64,000 nt of DNA from Pseudomonas sp. Leaf58 (lineage in GTDB: Bacteria > Pseudomonadota > Gammaproteobacteria > Pseudomonadales > Pseudomonadaceae): assembly GCF_003627215.1 (NCBI RefSeq), contig NZ_CP032677.1, positions 3,167,501 to 3,231,500 of the forward strand, given 5' to 3'. A program made the position numbers and the translations under genes. Within the stretch, counting starts at the first letter, position 1. Each line of letters starts with the position of its first letter. Below, piece by piece: positions 27,556-35,769 of this stretch. The notes beneath the pieces are model-generated. The model worked only from the letters and a program-made list of their open reading frames with translations. It was not told where the DNA came from and ran no database searches.

Positions 27556-27846
27556 TCAGCGGTCGTCGCTGTGAATCGACGAGGGGTGCCGGCACAGGCC
27601 GGTGACCTCGATGTCCATGTATGGGAACAGCGGCAGCTGCATCAGGGTGTCGTGCAGCGCCTCGACGCTGGGCACATCAAATACGCTGTAGTTGGCGTAG
27701 TGCCCGGCAATGCGCCACAGGTGGCGCCAGCTGCCATCGCGCTGCAGGCGCTGGGCCAGTTCCTTTTCGTCGGCCTTGAGCTGGGCGGCTTTGGCCGGGT
27801 CCATGTCGAGCGGCAGTTTCACGGTCATTTTTACGTGGAACAGCAT
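27556..27846 (-). CDS. catC: Muconolactone delta-isomerase CatC
   Basis: A 96-residue cytoplasmic enzyme that isomerises muconolactone to 3-oxoadipate enol-lactone; the family forms decamers. The N-terminus MLFHVKMTVKLPLDMDPA and the C-terminal LPLFPYMDIEVTGLCRHPSS are characteristic. Full length. The ATG at 27846 has AAGGAG. The gene is separated from catB by 134 bases containing REP-like hairpins, which is unusual inside an operon. Confidence 0.97.
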   Translation of the reverse strand: MLFHVKMTVKLPLDMDPAKAAQLKADEKELAQRLQRDGSWRHLWRIAGHYANYSVFDVPSVEALHDTLMQLPLFPYMDIEVTGLCRHPSSIHSDDR

Positions 27847-27864
27847 GAAATTCTCCTTGAGTCG

Positions 27865-27953
27865 TTGTAGGAGCGGCTGCAGCTGCGAACACCGGCATGG
27901 CCGGTGCCCTCCACAGCGTTGCCTGCTTCGCGGCTAAAGCCGCTCCCACAAGG
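27865..27953. repeat. REP-like element between catB and catC
   Basis: An outer inverted pair, TGTAGGAGCGGCT at the left and AGCCGCTCCCACA at the right, encloses a smaller hairpin CACCGG-CATGG-CCGGTG (27891-27907) and TTCGCGGCTAAAGCCGC. This is the P. putida REP signature. Confidence 0.75.
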
Positions 27954-27980
27954 GTTGTGTGTTATTTCAGCCATGCCGAT

Positions 27981-29102
27981 TCAGCGGCGGGCGAAGCGCG
28001 CCAGGCGCTGTTCGTCCAGGGTCAGGCCCAGGCCTGGAGTGCGTGGAATGTGCAACTGGAAGTCGCGGTACTGCGGCGGCTCGTTGACGATGTCTTCGGT
28101 CAGCAGCAGCGGCCCGAACAGCTCGGTGCCCCAGGTCAGCTGGCGCAAGGTGAGAAAGGCATGGGCCGAGGCCAGGGTGCCGATCGAGCCTTCGAGCATG
28201 GTCCCGCCATACAGGGCAATACCGGCGGCTTCGGCGATTTGCGCGGTGCGCAGCACGGCGCGCGGGCCGCCGTTTTTGGCGATTTTCAGGGCAAAGATGC
28301 TGGCGGCGCCGTCGGCGGCCAGGCTGAAGGCGTCCTCGACGCTTTCAATCGACTCATCGGCCATGATTGGTGCCGGGCTGCGCTGGTTCAGGCGTACCTG
28401 GCCACTGCGGTTGATGCGCGAAATCGGTTGTTCGATCAGGTCGATACCGTTGTCGCCGAGCACCTGGCAGGCACGGATGGCCTGGGACTCGTCCCAGTAC
28501 TGGTTGACGTCGACCCGCACGCTGGCGCTGTCGCCCAGCTCGCGCTTGATCGCCACCACATGCTTGAGATCCTGTGCCAGTGGGTTGGCGCCGATCTTCA
28601 GCTTGAACACCCGGTGCCGGCGGATTTCCAGCATGTGCTGGGCTTCGGCGATGTCACGGGCGGTGTCACCGCTGGCCAGGGTCCAAGCCACTTCCAGGCT
28701 ATCGCGCACGCGGCCGCCTAGCAGTTCGCTCACCGGCAGGCCCAAGCGCTTGCCCTGGGCGTCGAGCAAGGCGCTTTCGAGACCCGACTTGGCAAAGGTG
28801 TTGCCCTTGGCCAGTTTGTCCAGCTTGAGCATGGCGGCGTTGATGTTGTCAGCCGGCAGGCCGATCAGCGCCGGCGCCAGGTGCGCGTCGATGTTGGCCT
28901 TGATGCCCTCAGGGCTTTCGTAACCGTAGGCCAGGCCGCCGATGGTGGTGGCCTCGCCGATGCCTTCAACACCGTCGCTGCAGCGTACGCGCAATACCAC
29001 CAGGGTTTGCTGCTGCATGGTGTGCATTGCCAGCTTGTGCGGGCGAATGGTCGGCAGGTCGACGATAATGGCTTCTATACGTTCAATCAGCGCGCTTGTC
29101 AT
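27981..29102 (-). CDS. catB: Muconate cycloisomerase CatB
   Basis: A 373-residue enolase-superfamily enzyme converting cis,cis-muconate to muconolactone with Mn2+. The acid/base lysine is in VFKLKIGAN (about residue 169). The metal ligands are Asp in RVDVNQYWDE, Glu in DLIEQP and Asp in IMADES, and the second lysine is in FALKIAKNGG. Length and motifs are complete. The ATG at 29102 is divergent from catR and should be activated by CatR with cis,cis-muconate. Confidence 0.97.
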   Translation of the reverse strand: MTSALIERIEAIIVDLPTIRPHKLAMHTMQQQTLVVLRVRCSDGVEGIGEATTIGGLAYGYESPEGIKANIDAHLAPALIGLPADNINAAMLKLDKLAKGNTFAKSGLESALLDAQGKRLGLPVSELLGGRVRDSLEVAWTLASGDTARDIAEAQHMLEIRRHRVFKLKIGANPLAQDLKHVVAIKRELGDSASVRVDVNQYWDESQAIRACQVLGDNGIDLIEQPISRINRSGQVRLNQRSPAPIMADESIESVEDAFSLAADGAASIFALKIAKNGGPRAVLRTAQIAEAAGIALYGGTMLEGSIGTLASAHAFLTLRQLTWGTELFGPLLLTEDIVNEPPQYRDFQLHIPRTPGLGLTLDEQRLARFARR

Positions 29103-29221
29103 TGTTACCAGGTCCCGTTATATCAGGCTGCCAGCCGCAGGCCCGAATGGTGCATTTGCTTGATTGCTCAAGGATTGCGCGAGACCCTGATAGCCGTCCA
29201 ATATCGAATGAATCTCCCACC

Positions 29222-29236
29222 ATACCCTGGAGGTCT
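29222..29236. promoter_or_regulatory. CatR recognition-type dyad in the catR-catB intergenic region
   Basis: ATACC-CTGGA-GGTCT; read on the other strand it is AGACC-N5-GGTAT, like the described CatR repression binding site. It overlaps the catR ribosome binding site, fitting autorepression. A second GAGACC motif at 29181 may belong to the activation half-site nearer catB. Confidence 0.6.
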
Positions 29237-29237
29237 G

Positions 29238-30110
29238 ATGGAACTGCGCCACCTGCGTTACTTCAAGGTGCTGGCCGAAACCCTTAACTTCACCCGCGCC
29301 GCCGAGCTGCTGCACATTGCCCAGCCACCGCTGAGCCGGCAGATCAGCCAGCTCGAGGACGAGCTTGGCACGCTGCTAGTGATGCGCGAGCGCCCGCTGC
29401 GGTTGACCGAGGCAGGCCGCTTCTTTTACGAACAGAGTTGCACCGTGCTGCAACAGTTGCAGAACATCAGCGACAACACCCGCCGCATCGGCCAGGGCCA
29501 GCGCCAGTGGTTGGGTATCGGCTTTGCGCCCTCAACCCTGTACACCGTGCTGCCGGAGCTGATTCGCCAGCTGCGCCAGGACAGCGAGCTGGAACTGGGG
29601 CTGAACGAGATGACTACGCTGCAACAGGTGGAGGCGCTGAAAAGCGGCCGTATCGACATCGCCTTCGGGCGCATTCGCATCGATGACCCGGCCATTCACC
29701 AGCAGGTGTTGTGCGAGGACCCGCTGGTGGCCGTGCTCCCCAAGGGCCACCCGTTGGCGGGCGCCCCGCTCACCCTCGCCCAGCTGGCCGGTGAGGCGTT
29801 CATCCTGTACCCGGCCAACCCCCGGCCCAGCTATGCCGACCATGTGCTGGCGCTATTCGCCCACCACGGCATGAGTATCCGTGTCAGCCAGTGGGCCAAC
29901 GAACTGCAAACCGCCATTGGCTTGGTGGCCGTCGGGGTGGGCGTGACCCTGGTGCCGGCGTCGGTGCAACAGCAGCACCGCACCGACATCGACTATGTCG
30001 GCCTGCTCGACAGCGGTGCGGTCAGCCCGATCATCCTCAGCCGGCGCCAGGGCGATGTCAGCCCGATGGTGCAGCGCTGCCTGGCATTGATTGCACAGCA
30101 GGCCGGGTAG
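29238..30110 (+). CDS. catR: LysR-family regulator CatR
   Basis: A 290-residue LysR protein. The helix-turn-helix MELRHLRYFKVLAETLNFTR ... AQPPLSRQISQLEDELGTLL is typical of the BenM/CatR/ClcR group. The effector domain contains GIGFAPSTLYTVLPELIRQL. It is divergent from catB, the standard place for catR, and it should activate catBCA in response to cis,cis-muconate. The ATG at 29238 has GGAGG, which itself lies in the CatR-type dyad. Confidence 0.93.
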   Translation: MELRHLRYFKVLAETLNFTRAAELLHIAQPPLSRQISQLEDELGTLLVMRERPLRLTEAGRFFYEQSCTVLQQLQNISDNTRRIGQGQRQWLGIGFAPSTLYTVLPELIRQLRQDSELELGLNEMTTLQQVEALKSGRIDIAFGRIRIDDPAIHQQVLCEDPLVAVLPKGHPLAGAPLTLAQLAGEAFILYPANPRPSYADHVLALFAHHGMSIRVSQWANELQTAIGLVAVGVGVTLVPASVQQQHRTDIDYVGLLDSGAVSPIILSRRQGDVSPMVQRCLALIAQQAG

Positions 30111-30146
30111 GAACAGGGTTGCCCTTATGCCGTTCAGAGAGTGTCA

Positions 30147-31640
30147 TCAGGGGCGCAGCTGGTACCAGGTGGTCTTGAGCTGCGAATACTTGTCGAACGA
30201 ATGCAGCGACAGGTCGCGGCCGAACCCGGACTGCTTGCCACCCCCGAACGGCACCGCCACATCCAGTGCATCGACGGTGTTCACCGACACCGTGCCGGCC
30301 TTCAACGCACGCGCCACCCGGTGGACCTGGTTGAAATCATCACTCCACACCGACGCCGCCAGGCCATAGAGGCTGTCGTTGGCCAGGCGCACGGCCTGCG
30401 CTTCACTGTCAAAGGCACTGACCGCCAGCACCGGCCCGAACACCTCCTCGCGCGCCAGGCTCATGCTGGCATCGACACCCGCGAAAATGGTCGGCTCGAT
30501 GTAATTGTCCGAGCCGTCGATGGTCAGGCGCCGACCACCACACACCCGCCGCGCCCCCTCCTGACCTGCCCGGGCAATGGCCGCCTCGATGCGGCCGGCC
30601 TGCTCGGCATCGACAATCGCACCGGCACGGCTCGCCGGGTCCAGCGGGTTGCCCGGCAGCCACTGACGAGCCTTGGCTTGCAGGCGCTCGACGAATTCGT
30701 CATGAATGGAGCGCTGCACGTAAAGCCGCGAATTGGCCGAGCACACTTCACCTTGGTTGAAGAAGATGCCGAAAGCGGCCTTTTCTGCAGCAAGGTCCAG
30801 GTCCTGGCAGTTTTCGAACACCAGGTTGGGGCTTTTGCCGCCACATTCCAGCCACACCTGCTTGAGGTTGGACTGCGCCGAGTATTGCATGAAGTACTTG
30901 CCCACCTGGGTGGAGCCGGTGAACACCAGGCAGTCCACGTCCGGGTGCAGGCCCAGCGCCTGCCCGGCCTGCTCGCCCAGGCCTGGTACCACGTTCAGCA
31001 CGCCCTCCGGTACACCGGCCTGCAGCGCCAGTTGGGCCAGGCGCAGGGCCGAGAACGGCGATTGCTCGGCAGGCTTGAGCACCACGCTATTGCCGGCGGC
31101 CAGCGCTGGGGCGAGCTTCCAGGCGGCCATGTCGAGCGGGAAGTTCCATGGCACCACGGCGGCGACCACGCCTAGCGCTTCGCGGGTGATCGTGGCCAGT
31201 GCGTTGGGCGCGGTGGGGGCCACCTGGTCGTAGAGCTTGTCCAGCGCCTCGCCGTACCAGGCGAACACGTGGGCCGAGCCCGGCACGTCGATGTTGTAGG
31301 CGTCCATGACCGGCTTGCCCATGTTCAGCGAGTCGAGCAACGCCAGTTCTTCGCGGTGGGCCATGATCAGCTCGGCCAGGCGTAGCAGCACTTTCTTGCG
31401 CTCAGTGGGCGCCATGCGCGGCCACGGGCCGTGCTCGAAGGCCCGGCGGGCGCTGGCGACTGCCAGGTCGACCTCGGCCTGGCCGCAGGCGGCGACCTGT
31501 GCCAGGACGGTGTTGGTGGCGGGGTTGATGGCGGCGAAAGTGGCGCCGTCTTGGGCGCTGATGGGTTTGCCGTCGATCAGCGCCTGGGCCGGGAGGTACA
31601 GGTCGCAGGCACGTTGTTGCCAGAATTCGAGGGTGTACAT
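30147..31640 (-). CDS. NAD(P)-dependent aldehyde dehydrogenase (PuuC/KauB-like)
   Basis: A 497-residue ALDH. The catalytic Glu lies in LECGGKSPNLVF (about residue 270), the catalytic Cys in FNQGEVCSANSR (about 304), and the cofactor motif is VFTGSTQVG. The closest recognisable group oxidises omega-aminoaldehydes from polyamine degradation. The neighbouring class III aminotransferase would generate such an aldehyde from a diamine, so the pair probably converts an amine to an amino acid. The ATG at 31640 has AGGAG. Confidence 0.9.
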   Translation of the reverse strand: MYTLEFWQQRACDLYLPAQALIDGKPISAQDGATFAAINPATNTVLAQVAACGQAEVDLAVASARRAFEHGPWPRMAPTERKKVLLRLAELIMAHREELALLDSLNMGKPVMDAYNIDVPGSAHVFAWYGEALDKLYDQVAPTAPNALATITREALGVVAAVVPWNFPLDMAAWKLAPALAAGNSVVLKPAEQSPFSALRLAQLALQAGVPEGVLNVVPGLGEQAGQALGLHPDVDCLVFTGSTQVGKYFMQYSAQSNLKQVWLECGGKSPNLVFENCQDLDLAAEKAAFGIFFNQGEVCSANSRLYVQRSIHDEFVERLQAKARQWLPGNPLDPASRAGAIVDAEQAGRIEAAIARAGQEGARRVCGGRRLTIDGSDNYIEPTIFAGVDASMSLAREEVFGPVLAVSAFDSEAQAVRLANDSLYGLAASVWSDDFNQVHRVARALKAGTVSVNTVDALDVAVPFGGGKQSGFGRDLSLHSFDKYSQLKTTWYQLRP

Positions 31641-31691
31641 TTGTACTCCTGGTAACGGTTGAAGCCATTTTTGTAGGGAACTAGGCGATTG

Positions 31692-31721
31692 CTGTGGGAG
31701 CGGGCATGCCCACTCCCACAG
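31692..31721. repeat. REP-like hairpin between aminotransferase and ALDH genes
   Basis: CTGTGGGAG ... CTCCCACAG arms around GCGGGCATGCCCA-type sequence, followed by a second small dyad (GGGCAATGGGTTGCCC). It sits in the 107-base gap between the two co-directional genes. Confidence 0.65.
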
Positions 31722-31747
31722 GGCAATGGGTTGCCCTTAGCAGCGGT

Positions 31748-33130
31748 TTAGAGCTTGCCGACCAGCCGCGCTGTGCGGTCCACGGCAATGCGGGTCTTTT
31801 CCACCAGCTCATCCAGCTCGCTGTGGTTGGCGATCAACGCCGGCGCCATGATCATGCGGCCCAGGGTGGAGCGAATGATCACCCCTTCCTCGAAACCAAA
31901 GGTGCGGCATTGCCAGGCCAGGTCGTTCTCGTTGGCAAAGCGCTTGCGCGTTGGCTTGTGCTCGGCAAACTGCAGCGCCGCCACCAGCCCGGCGCCCTGC
32001 ACCTGGCCAATCAACGGGTGGTCGGCGAACACCTCGCGCAGAATACGCTGCAGGTACGGCCCGGTGTCGTCCCTTACCTGGCGCACGATGCCTTCGTCGC
32101 GCAGGGCTTTCAGGTTGGCGATGGCCACCGCCGCCGCCACCGGGTGGCCGGAATAAGTCAGGCCGTGGGCAAACACCCCGCCCCGCTCCACCAGGGCCTC
32201 GGCAATGCGCTTGCTCAACACCAGGCCACCCATGGGCACGTAGCCGCTGGTCAGGCCCTTGGCAATCGACAAGGTATCGGGCTCGAAGCCAAAGTACTCA
32301 TGGGCGAACCATTCCCCTGTGCGCCCAAAGCCGCCGATCACTTCATCGGCACACAGCAGCACATCGTACTGGCGGCAGATGCGCTGAATTTCCGGCCAGT
32401 AGCTTTCCGGCGGGAAGATCATGCCGCCCGCGCCCTGGAACGGTTCGGCAACGAAGCCGGCGACATTCTCGGCGCCCAGCTCGAGGATTTTTTCCTCCAA
32501 CTGCAACGCGCAGCGGCGGCCGAATTCGGCCGGGCTCAGCTCGCCGCCCTCGGCGTACCAGTACGGTTCGTCGATGTGCGCTACATCCGGGATCAGCCCG
32601 CCCATTTCATGCATGAACTTCATGCCACCCAGCGCCGTGGCCGCCAGGGTCGAACCGTGGTAACCGTTCCAGCGGCCGATCATGATCTTCTTGTCCGGCT
32701 GGCCGACTACTTGCCAGTAGCGGCGCACGGTGCGGATCAGCACTTCGTTGGCTTCGGAGCCGGAGTTGGTGTAGATCGCGTGGCTGTAGTGCTTGGGCAA
32801 CAGGCTGAACAGCAGCTCGGACAGCTCGATCACCGCTGGGTGGGTGGTGTGGAAGAACATGTTGTAGTAGGCCAACTGGTCCATCTGCGCGGCAGCGGCA
32901 GCGGTGAGGTCGCGGCGGCCATAGCCGAGCTGGGTGCACCAGAGGCCGGACATGCCATCCAGGTAGCGCTTGCCCTCGCTGTCCCACAGGTGCAGGCGTT
33001 CGCCACCGACGATCACCCGCGGCCCTTCGGCGTTCAGCGCCTTCTGGTCGAGGAAGGCATGGATGTGGTGCGCGGCATCGGATGCCTGGTAATCACGGGT
33101 CTGGCGTTGCGGGGCGAAAGGCGCATTCAT
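31748..33130 (-). CDS. Class III PLP-dependent aminotransferase (SpuC-like)
   Basis: A 460-residue omega-aminotransferase. The PLP lysine is in SIAKGLTSGYVPMGG (about residue 288), the phosphate-site GSEAN is near 120, and the cofactor aspartate is in LLCADEVIGGFGRTG. It resembles the putrescine/pyruvate aminotransferase group (SpuC). With the downstream ALDH, LuxR-type regulator and permease it fits an amine-uptake and degradation cluster. The ATG at 33130 has AAGGAA. The exact amine is not determined. Confidence 0.92.
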   Translation of the reverse strand: MNAPFAPQRQTRDYQASDAAHHIHAFLDQKALNAEGPRVIVGGERLHLWDSEGKRYLDGMSGLWCTQLGYGRRDLTAAAAAQMDQLAYYNMFFHTTHPAVIELSELLFSLLPKHYSHAIYTNSGSEANEVLIRTVRRYWQVVGQPDKKIMIGRWNGYHGSTLAATALGGMKFMHEMGGLIPDVAHIDEPYWYAEGGELSPAEFGRRCALQLEEKILELGAENVAGFVAEPFQGAGGMIFPPESYWPEIQRICRQYDVLLCADEVIGGFGRTGEWFAHEYFGFEPDTLSIAKGLTSGYVPMGGLVLSKRIAEALVERGGVFAHGLTYSGHPVAAAVAIANLKALRDEGIVRQVRDDTGPYLQRILREVFADHPLIGQVQGAGLVAALQFAEHKPTRKRFANENDLAWQCRTFGFEEGVIIRSTLGRMIMAPALIANHSELDELVEKTRIAVDRTARLVGKL

Positions 33131-33172
33131 TGTTGGTTTTCCTTTGCGGTCGGGTTGCAGGGTGGCGTGCGC

Positions 33173-34015
33173 TCAGCGCAGCTTGCCCATGTAGCTTTCC
33201 AGCGGGTCCTTGCCCAGTACGCCCTGGGCATTGGCCAGGGCGTCGATGAACAAGGAGAACAGCTCCGACTGGGTGCCGATGTCGAGCTTGGCGTAGACGT
33301 TCTTGCGGTGCGATTTGATGGTGTCTTCCGACACCCCCAGGCGCTCGGCCAGCGACTTGGTCGAGTGGCCGCGCAGGATCAGCTGGGCGATACGGCACTC
33401 ACGCTCGGTCAGCAGCGAGCTGCCGAAGTTGTTCAGGGCCGCGTGGATGCGCTGTTCGAGAATGTTCTCGAAGCGCCCGGCGCGGCTGTCCAGGCCGGCG
33501 AAGTGCTTGCTGAGCACCGCCAGCACCCAAGGGGTGATGTGCCCGAACAGCGTGCGGGTTTGCCCATCGAGCTTGTCGGTGAAGGCCAGCGATACCGCCA
33601 GGCTTTGCCCAGGCGCCACCTGCAGGATGTAGTTGAGTTCATCCTCCAGGTGCGAATGCCGGTAGAACGACTGGTAGTACTCGCTGACCTCGAAATGGTC
33701 GGGCGCCACGTCGAACAGGCCGTAGCAACCGGACGCCAGCTGCTCCACACAGGCGCCGTAGAACGGGTCGAGCAGATAAAAGCCGGACAGGTAGCGGCTG
33801 ACATTGCCCTCGGGCTGCCAGGGCGCCTTGTCGTCCTGCTCGAACAGCGCACTGGGCATGCCGTCGTGCGGGTACAGGTACACCGTGGTCGCCTGGATTG
33901 GCCGGATCACGCCCAGCGCGGCAAACAAGGTAGCCGCAAAGCCCGGCCGGCCGATCGCCTCGGTGACCTTGGCCAGGTGCTCGAACCACTGTTCTGAAAG
34001 CAATTGATTAGTCAC
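33173..34015 (-). CDS. LuxR-type transcriptional regulator
   Basis: A 280-residue regulator. The C-terminal LuxR helix-turn-helix is at about residues 200-260 (LTERECRIAQLILRGHSTKS, then VSEDTIKSHRKNVYAKL). The N-terminal 190 residues have no recognised receiver or acyl-homoserine-lactone motif and presumably bind a pathway metabolite. The start is a GTG at 34015. It lies upstream of the aminotransferase on the same strand and is divergent from the permease. Two palindromes between regulator and permease are its likely operators. Confidence 0.88.
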   Translation of the reverse strand: MTNQLLSEQWFEHLAKVTEAIGRPGFAATLFAALGVIRPIQATTVYLYPHDGMPSALFEQDDKAPWQPEGNVSRYLSGFYLLDPFYGACVEQLASGCYGLFDVAPDHFEVSEYYQSFYRHSHLEDELNYILQVAPGQSLAVSLAFTDKLDGQTRTLFGHITPWVLAVLSKHFAGLDSRAGRFENILEQRIHAALNNFGSSLLTERECRIAQLILRGHSTKSLAERLGVSEDTIKSHRKNVYAKLDIGTQSELFSLFIDALANAQGVLGKDPLESYMGKLR

Positions 34016-34102
34016 TGTGGGCCTGCCGTATCAAGTAGGGGCACCGCCGCCAGTACGGTGCGTTGTTGGCCAGATACTCCCATGGTGCTGCAAACACCGA
34101 AA

Positions 34103-34156
34103 TCACCCGTTGGGGTGAGCGAAGGCGCTGCTGCCAAGGCTCACCCCAACGGGTGA
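34103..34156. promoter_or_regulatory. Paired palindromic operators upstream of LuxR-type gene and permease
   Basis: Two copies of TCACCC-N4-GGGTGA, at 34103-34118 (N4 = GTTG) and 34141-34156 (N4 = CAAC), centres 38 bp apart. The copies are mirror images, so together they also make a 20-bp perfect inverted repeat (34101-34120 and 34139-34158). Confidence 0.65.
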
Positions 34157-34296
34157 TTCCGGGTACCTGCGGGGTGTGGGAGCATCAATTCGCCCCACCG
34201 CTACGAGCCACCCGCTCGGCCTCCTTGCACAACACCCAACGGTAGCGAGCCCGCTCGCCTGCCGCGGCGTCCTGCATCCCTTTTCAGGAGTCAGCA

Positions 34297-35679
34297 ATGC
34301 ATACAACAACAAGTACAGCCCATACGCCTGCCCCGCATGCCCCATCGCAACCCAGCGCCAGCACCGGCCGCTTCCGCAAGTCAATGGGGCTGACCGCCCT
34401 GGTCCTGTTCGGCCTGGCCTACATGGTCCCCCTGGCGGTATTCACCACCTACGGGCTGGTCACCCAGATGACCAAAGGGCACCTGCCCACCGCCTACTTG
34501 CTAACCCTCGCCGCCATGCTGCTGACCGCCTACAGCTACGGCCGCATGGTCCAGGCCCACCCCTACTCCGGCTCGGTCTACACTTACACCCGCAAAGCCT
34601 TTGGCGGCCACATCGGCTTCATCACCGGCTGGACACTGCTGCTCGACTACATCTTCCTACCGCTGCTCAGCTACCTGCTGATTGGCATCTACATGTCGGA
34701 ATACTTCCCAAGCATCCACGCCTGGGTGTGGGTGTTGGGCGCCATTGCCCTGGTCACCTTCCTCAACCTGATTGGCATCGAGTCCATCACCCGGGTCAAC
34801 TGGATCCTGGTGGTGGTGCAACTGGTGTTCATCATCGTCTTCGTCGCCTTGTCCATCCACAACCTCAGCGCACAGGCGGCGCCGGTGTCGCTGCTGGCGC
34901 CGTTCCACCATGAAGGTTTCAGCGTGCCATTGGTGATGACCGGCGCCGCCGTGCTGTGCCTGTCTTTCCTGGGCTTCGATGCGGTCTCGACCATGGCCGA
35001 GGAAACCACCCACCCAACCTATCGCATTCCGCTGGCGATCCTTGCGGTGTCGCTGATTGGCGGTTTGTTGTTCCTGGTGGTGTCGTACTGCGCGCAAATG
35101 GTGTTCCCCGACTGGGGCAGCTTCGCTGACCCAGACTCGGCTTCAGTGGACGTGATGCGCCGGGTCGGTGGCGAGCTGCTGGTGACCGCCTTCACCGCCA
35201 CCTACGTGGCCGGCTGCTTCGCCTCGGCCATGGTGTCGCAGGCCAGCGTATCGCGCGTGCTGTTCGCCATGGGCCGCGACGGTGCGCTGCCGCGGGTGTT
35301 TGGGCAGCTGGTGACGAAAAAGCGCGTACCGGCCACGGCCATCCTGCTGGTCAGCTTGCTGTCGCTGATTGCCTTGGTAATCACCCTCGACACCGTGGCC
35401 AACATGATCAGTTTTGGTGCGCTGTTTGCCTTTTCGGCGGTGAACCTGGCGGTGGTCAAGCACTACTTGGTCGACCAAAAACTGCGCGGTGGCCGCAATT
35501 ACCTGCTGTATGGCGCCATTCCCGGGCTGGGTTTTCTCAGCACGCTGTGGCTGTGGAGCAGCCTGACTAGCCTGTCGTTCAGCATCGGCCTGGGTTGGAT
35601 GGGCCTGGGGCTTGTCGTGCTGCTTGGACTCACCCGGGCGTTTCGGGTGAAGCTGCCGGAGTTGCAGATGGCCGAGTGA
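34297..35679 (+). CDS. APC-superfamily amino acid/amine permease
   Basis: A 460-residue inner-membrane symporter with about 12 membrane segments. The N-terminal helix 1 break region GLTALVLFGLAYMVPLAVFT and the helix 6-like SFLGFDAVSTMAEETTHP are typical of the APC family, including PuuP-like putrescine importers. The ATG at 34297 has AGGAG. It is divergent from the LuxR-type regulator, so it probably imports the amine or amino acid used by the neighbouring aminotransferase and ALDH. Confidence 0.9.
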   Translation: MHTTTSTAHTPAPHAPSQPSASTGRFRKSMGLTALVLFGLAYMVPLAVFTTYGLVTQMTKGHLPTAYLLTLAAMLLTAYSYGRMVQAHPYSGSVYTYTRKAFGGHIGFITGWTLLLDYIFLPLLSYLLIGIYMSEYFPSIHAWVWVLGAIALVTFLNLIGIESITRVNWILVVVQLVFIIVFVALSIHNLSAQAAPVSLLAPFHHEGFSVPLVMTGAAVLCLSFLGFDAVSTMAEETTHPTYRIPLAILAVSLIGGLLFLVVSYCAQMVFPDWGSFADPDSASVDVMRRVGGELLVTAFTATYVAGCFASAMVSQASVSRVLFAMGRDGALPRVFGQLVTKKRVPATAILLVSLLSLIALVITLDTVANMISFGALFAFSAVNLAVVKHYLVDQKLRGGRNYLLYGAIPGLGFLSTLWLWSSLTSLSFSIGLGWMGLGLVVLLGLTRAFRVKLPELQMAE

Positions 35680-35769
35680 CGGCTGCGCTTGCGCGGTCCC
35701 TGTGGGAGATCACCCAGCCCTTTGGGCTGCGCTGTCGCGCAGAGAACTGGGTTCGCAGGCAGGGTGCAT

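Noticed and set aside
31694..33997. Open frame of 767 codons on the plus strand across the aminotransferase and LuxR-type genes
   Set aside because: Antisense to two well-conserved genes; no family resemblance and no ribosome binding site.
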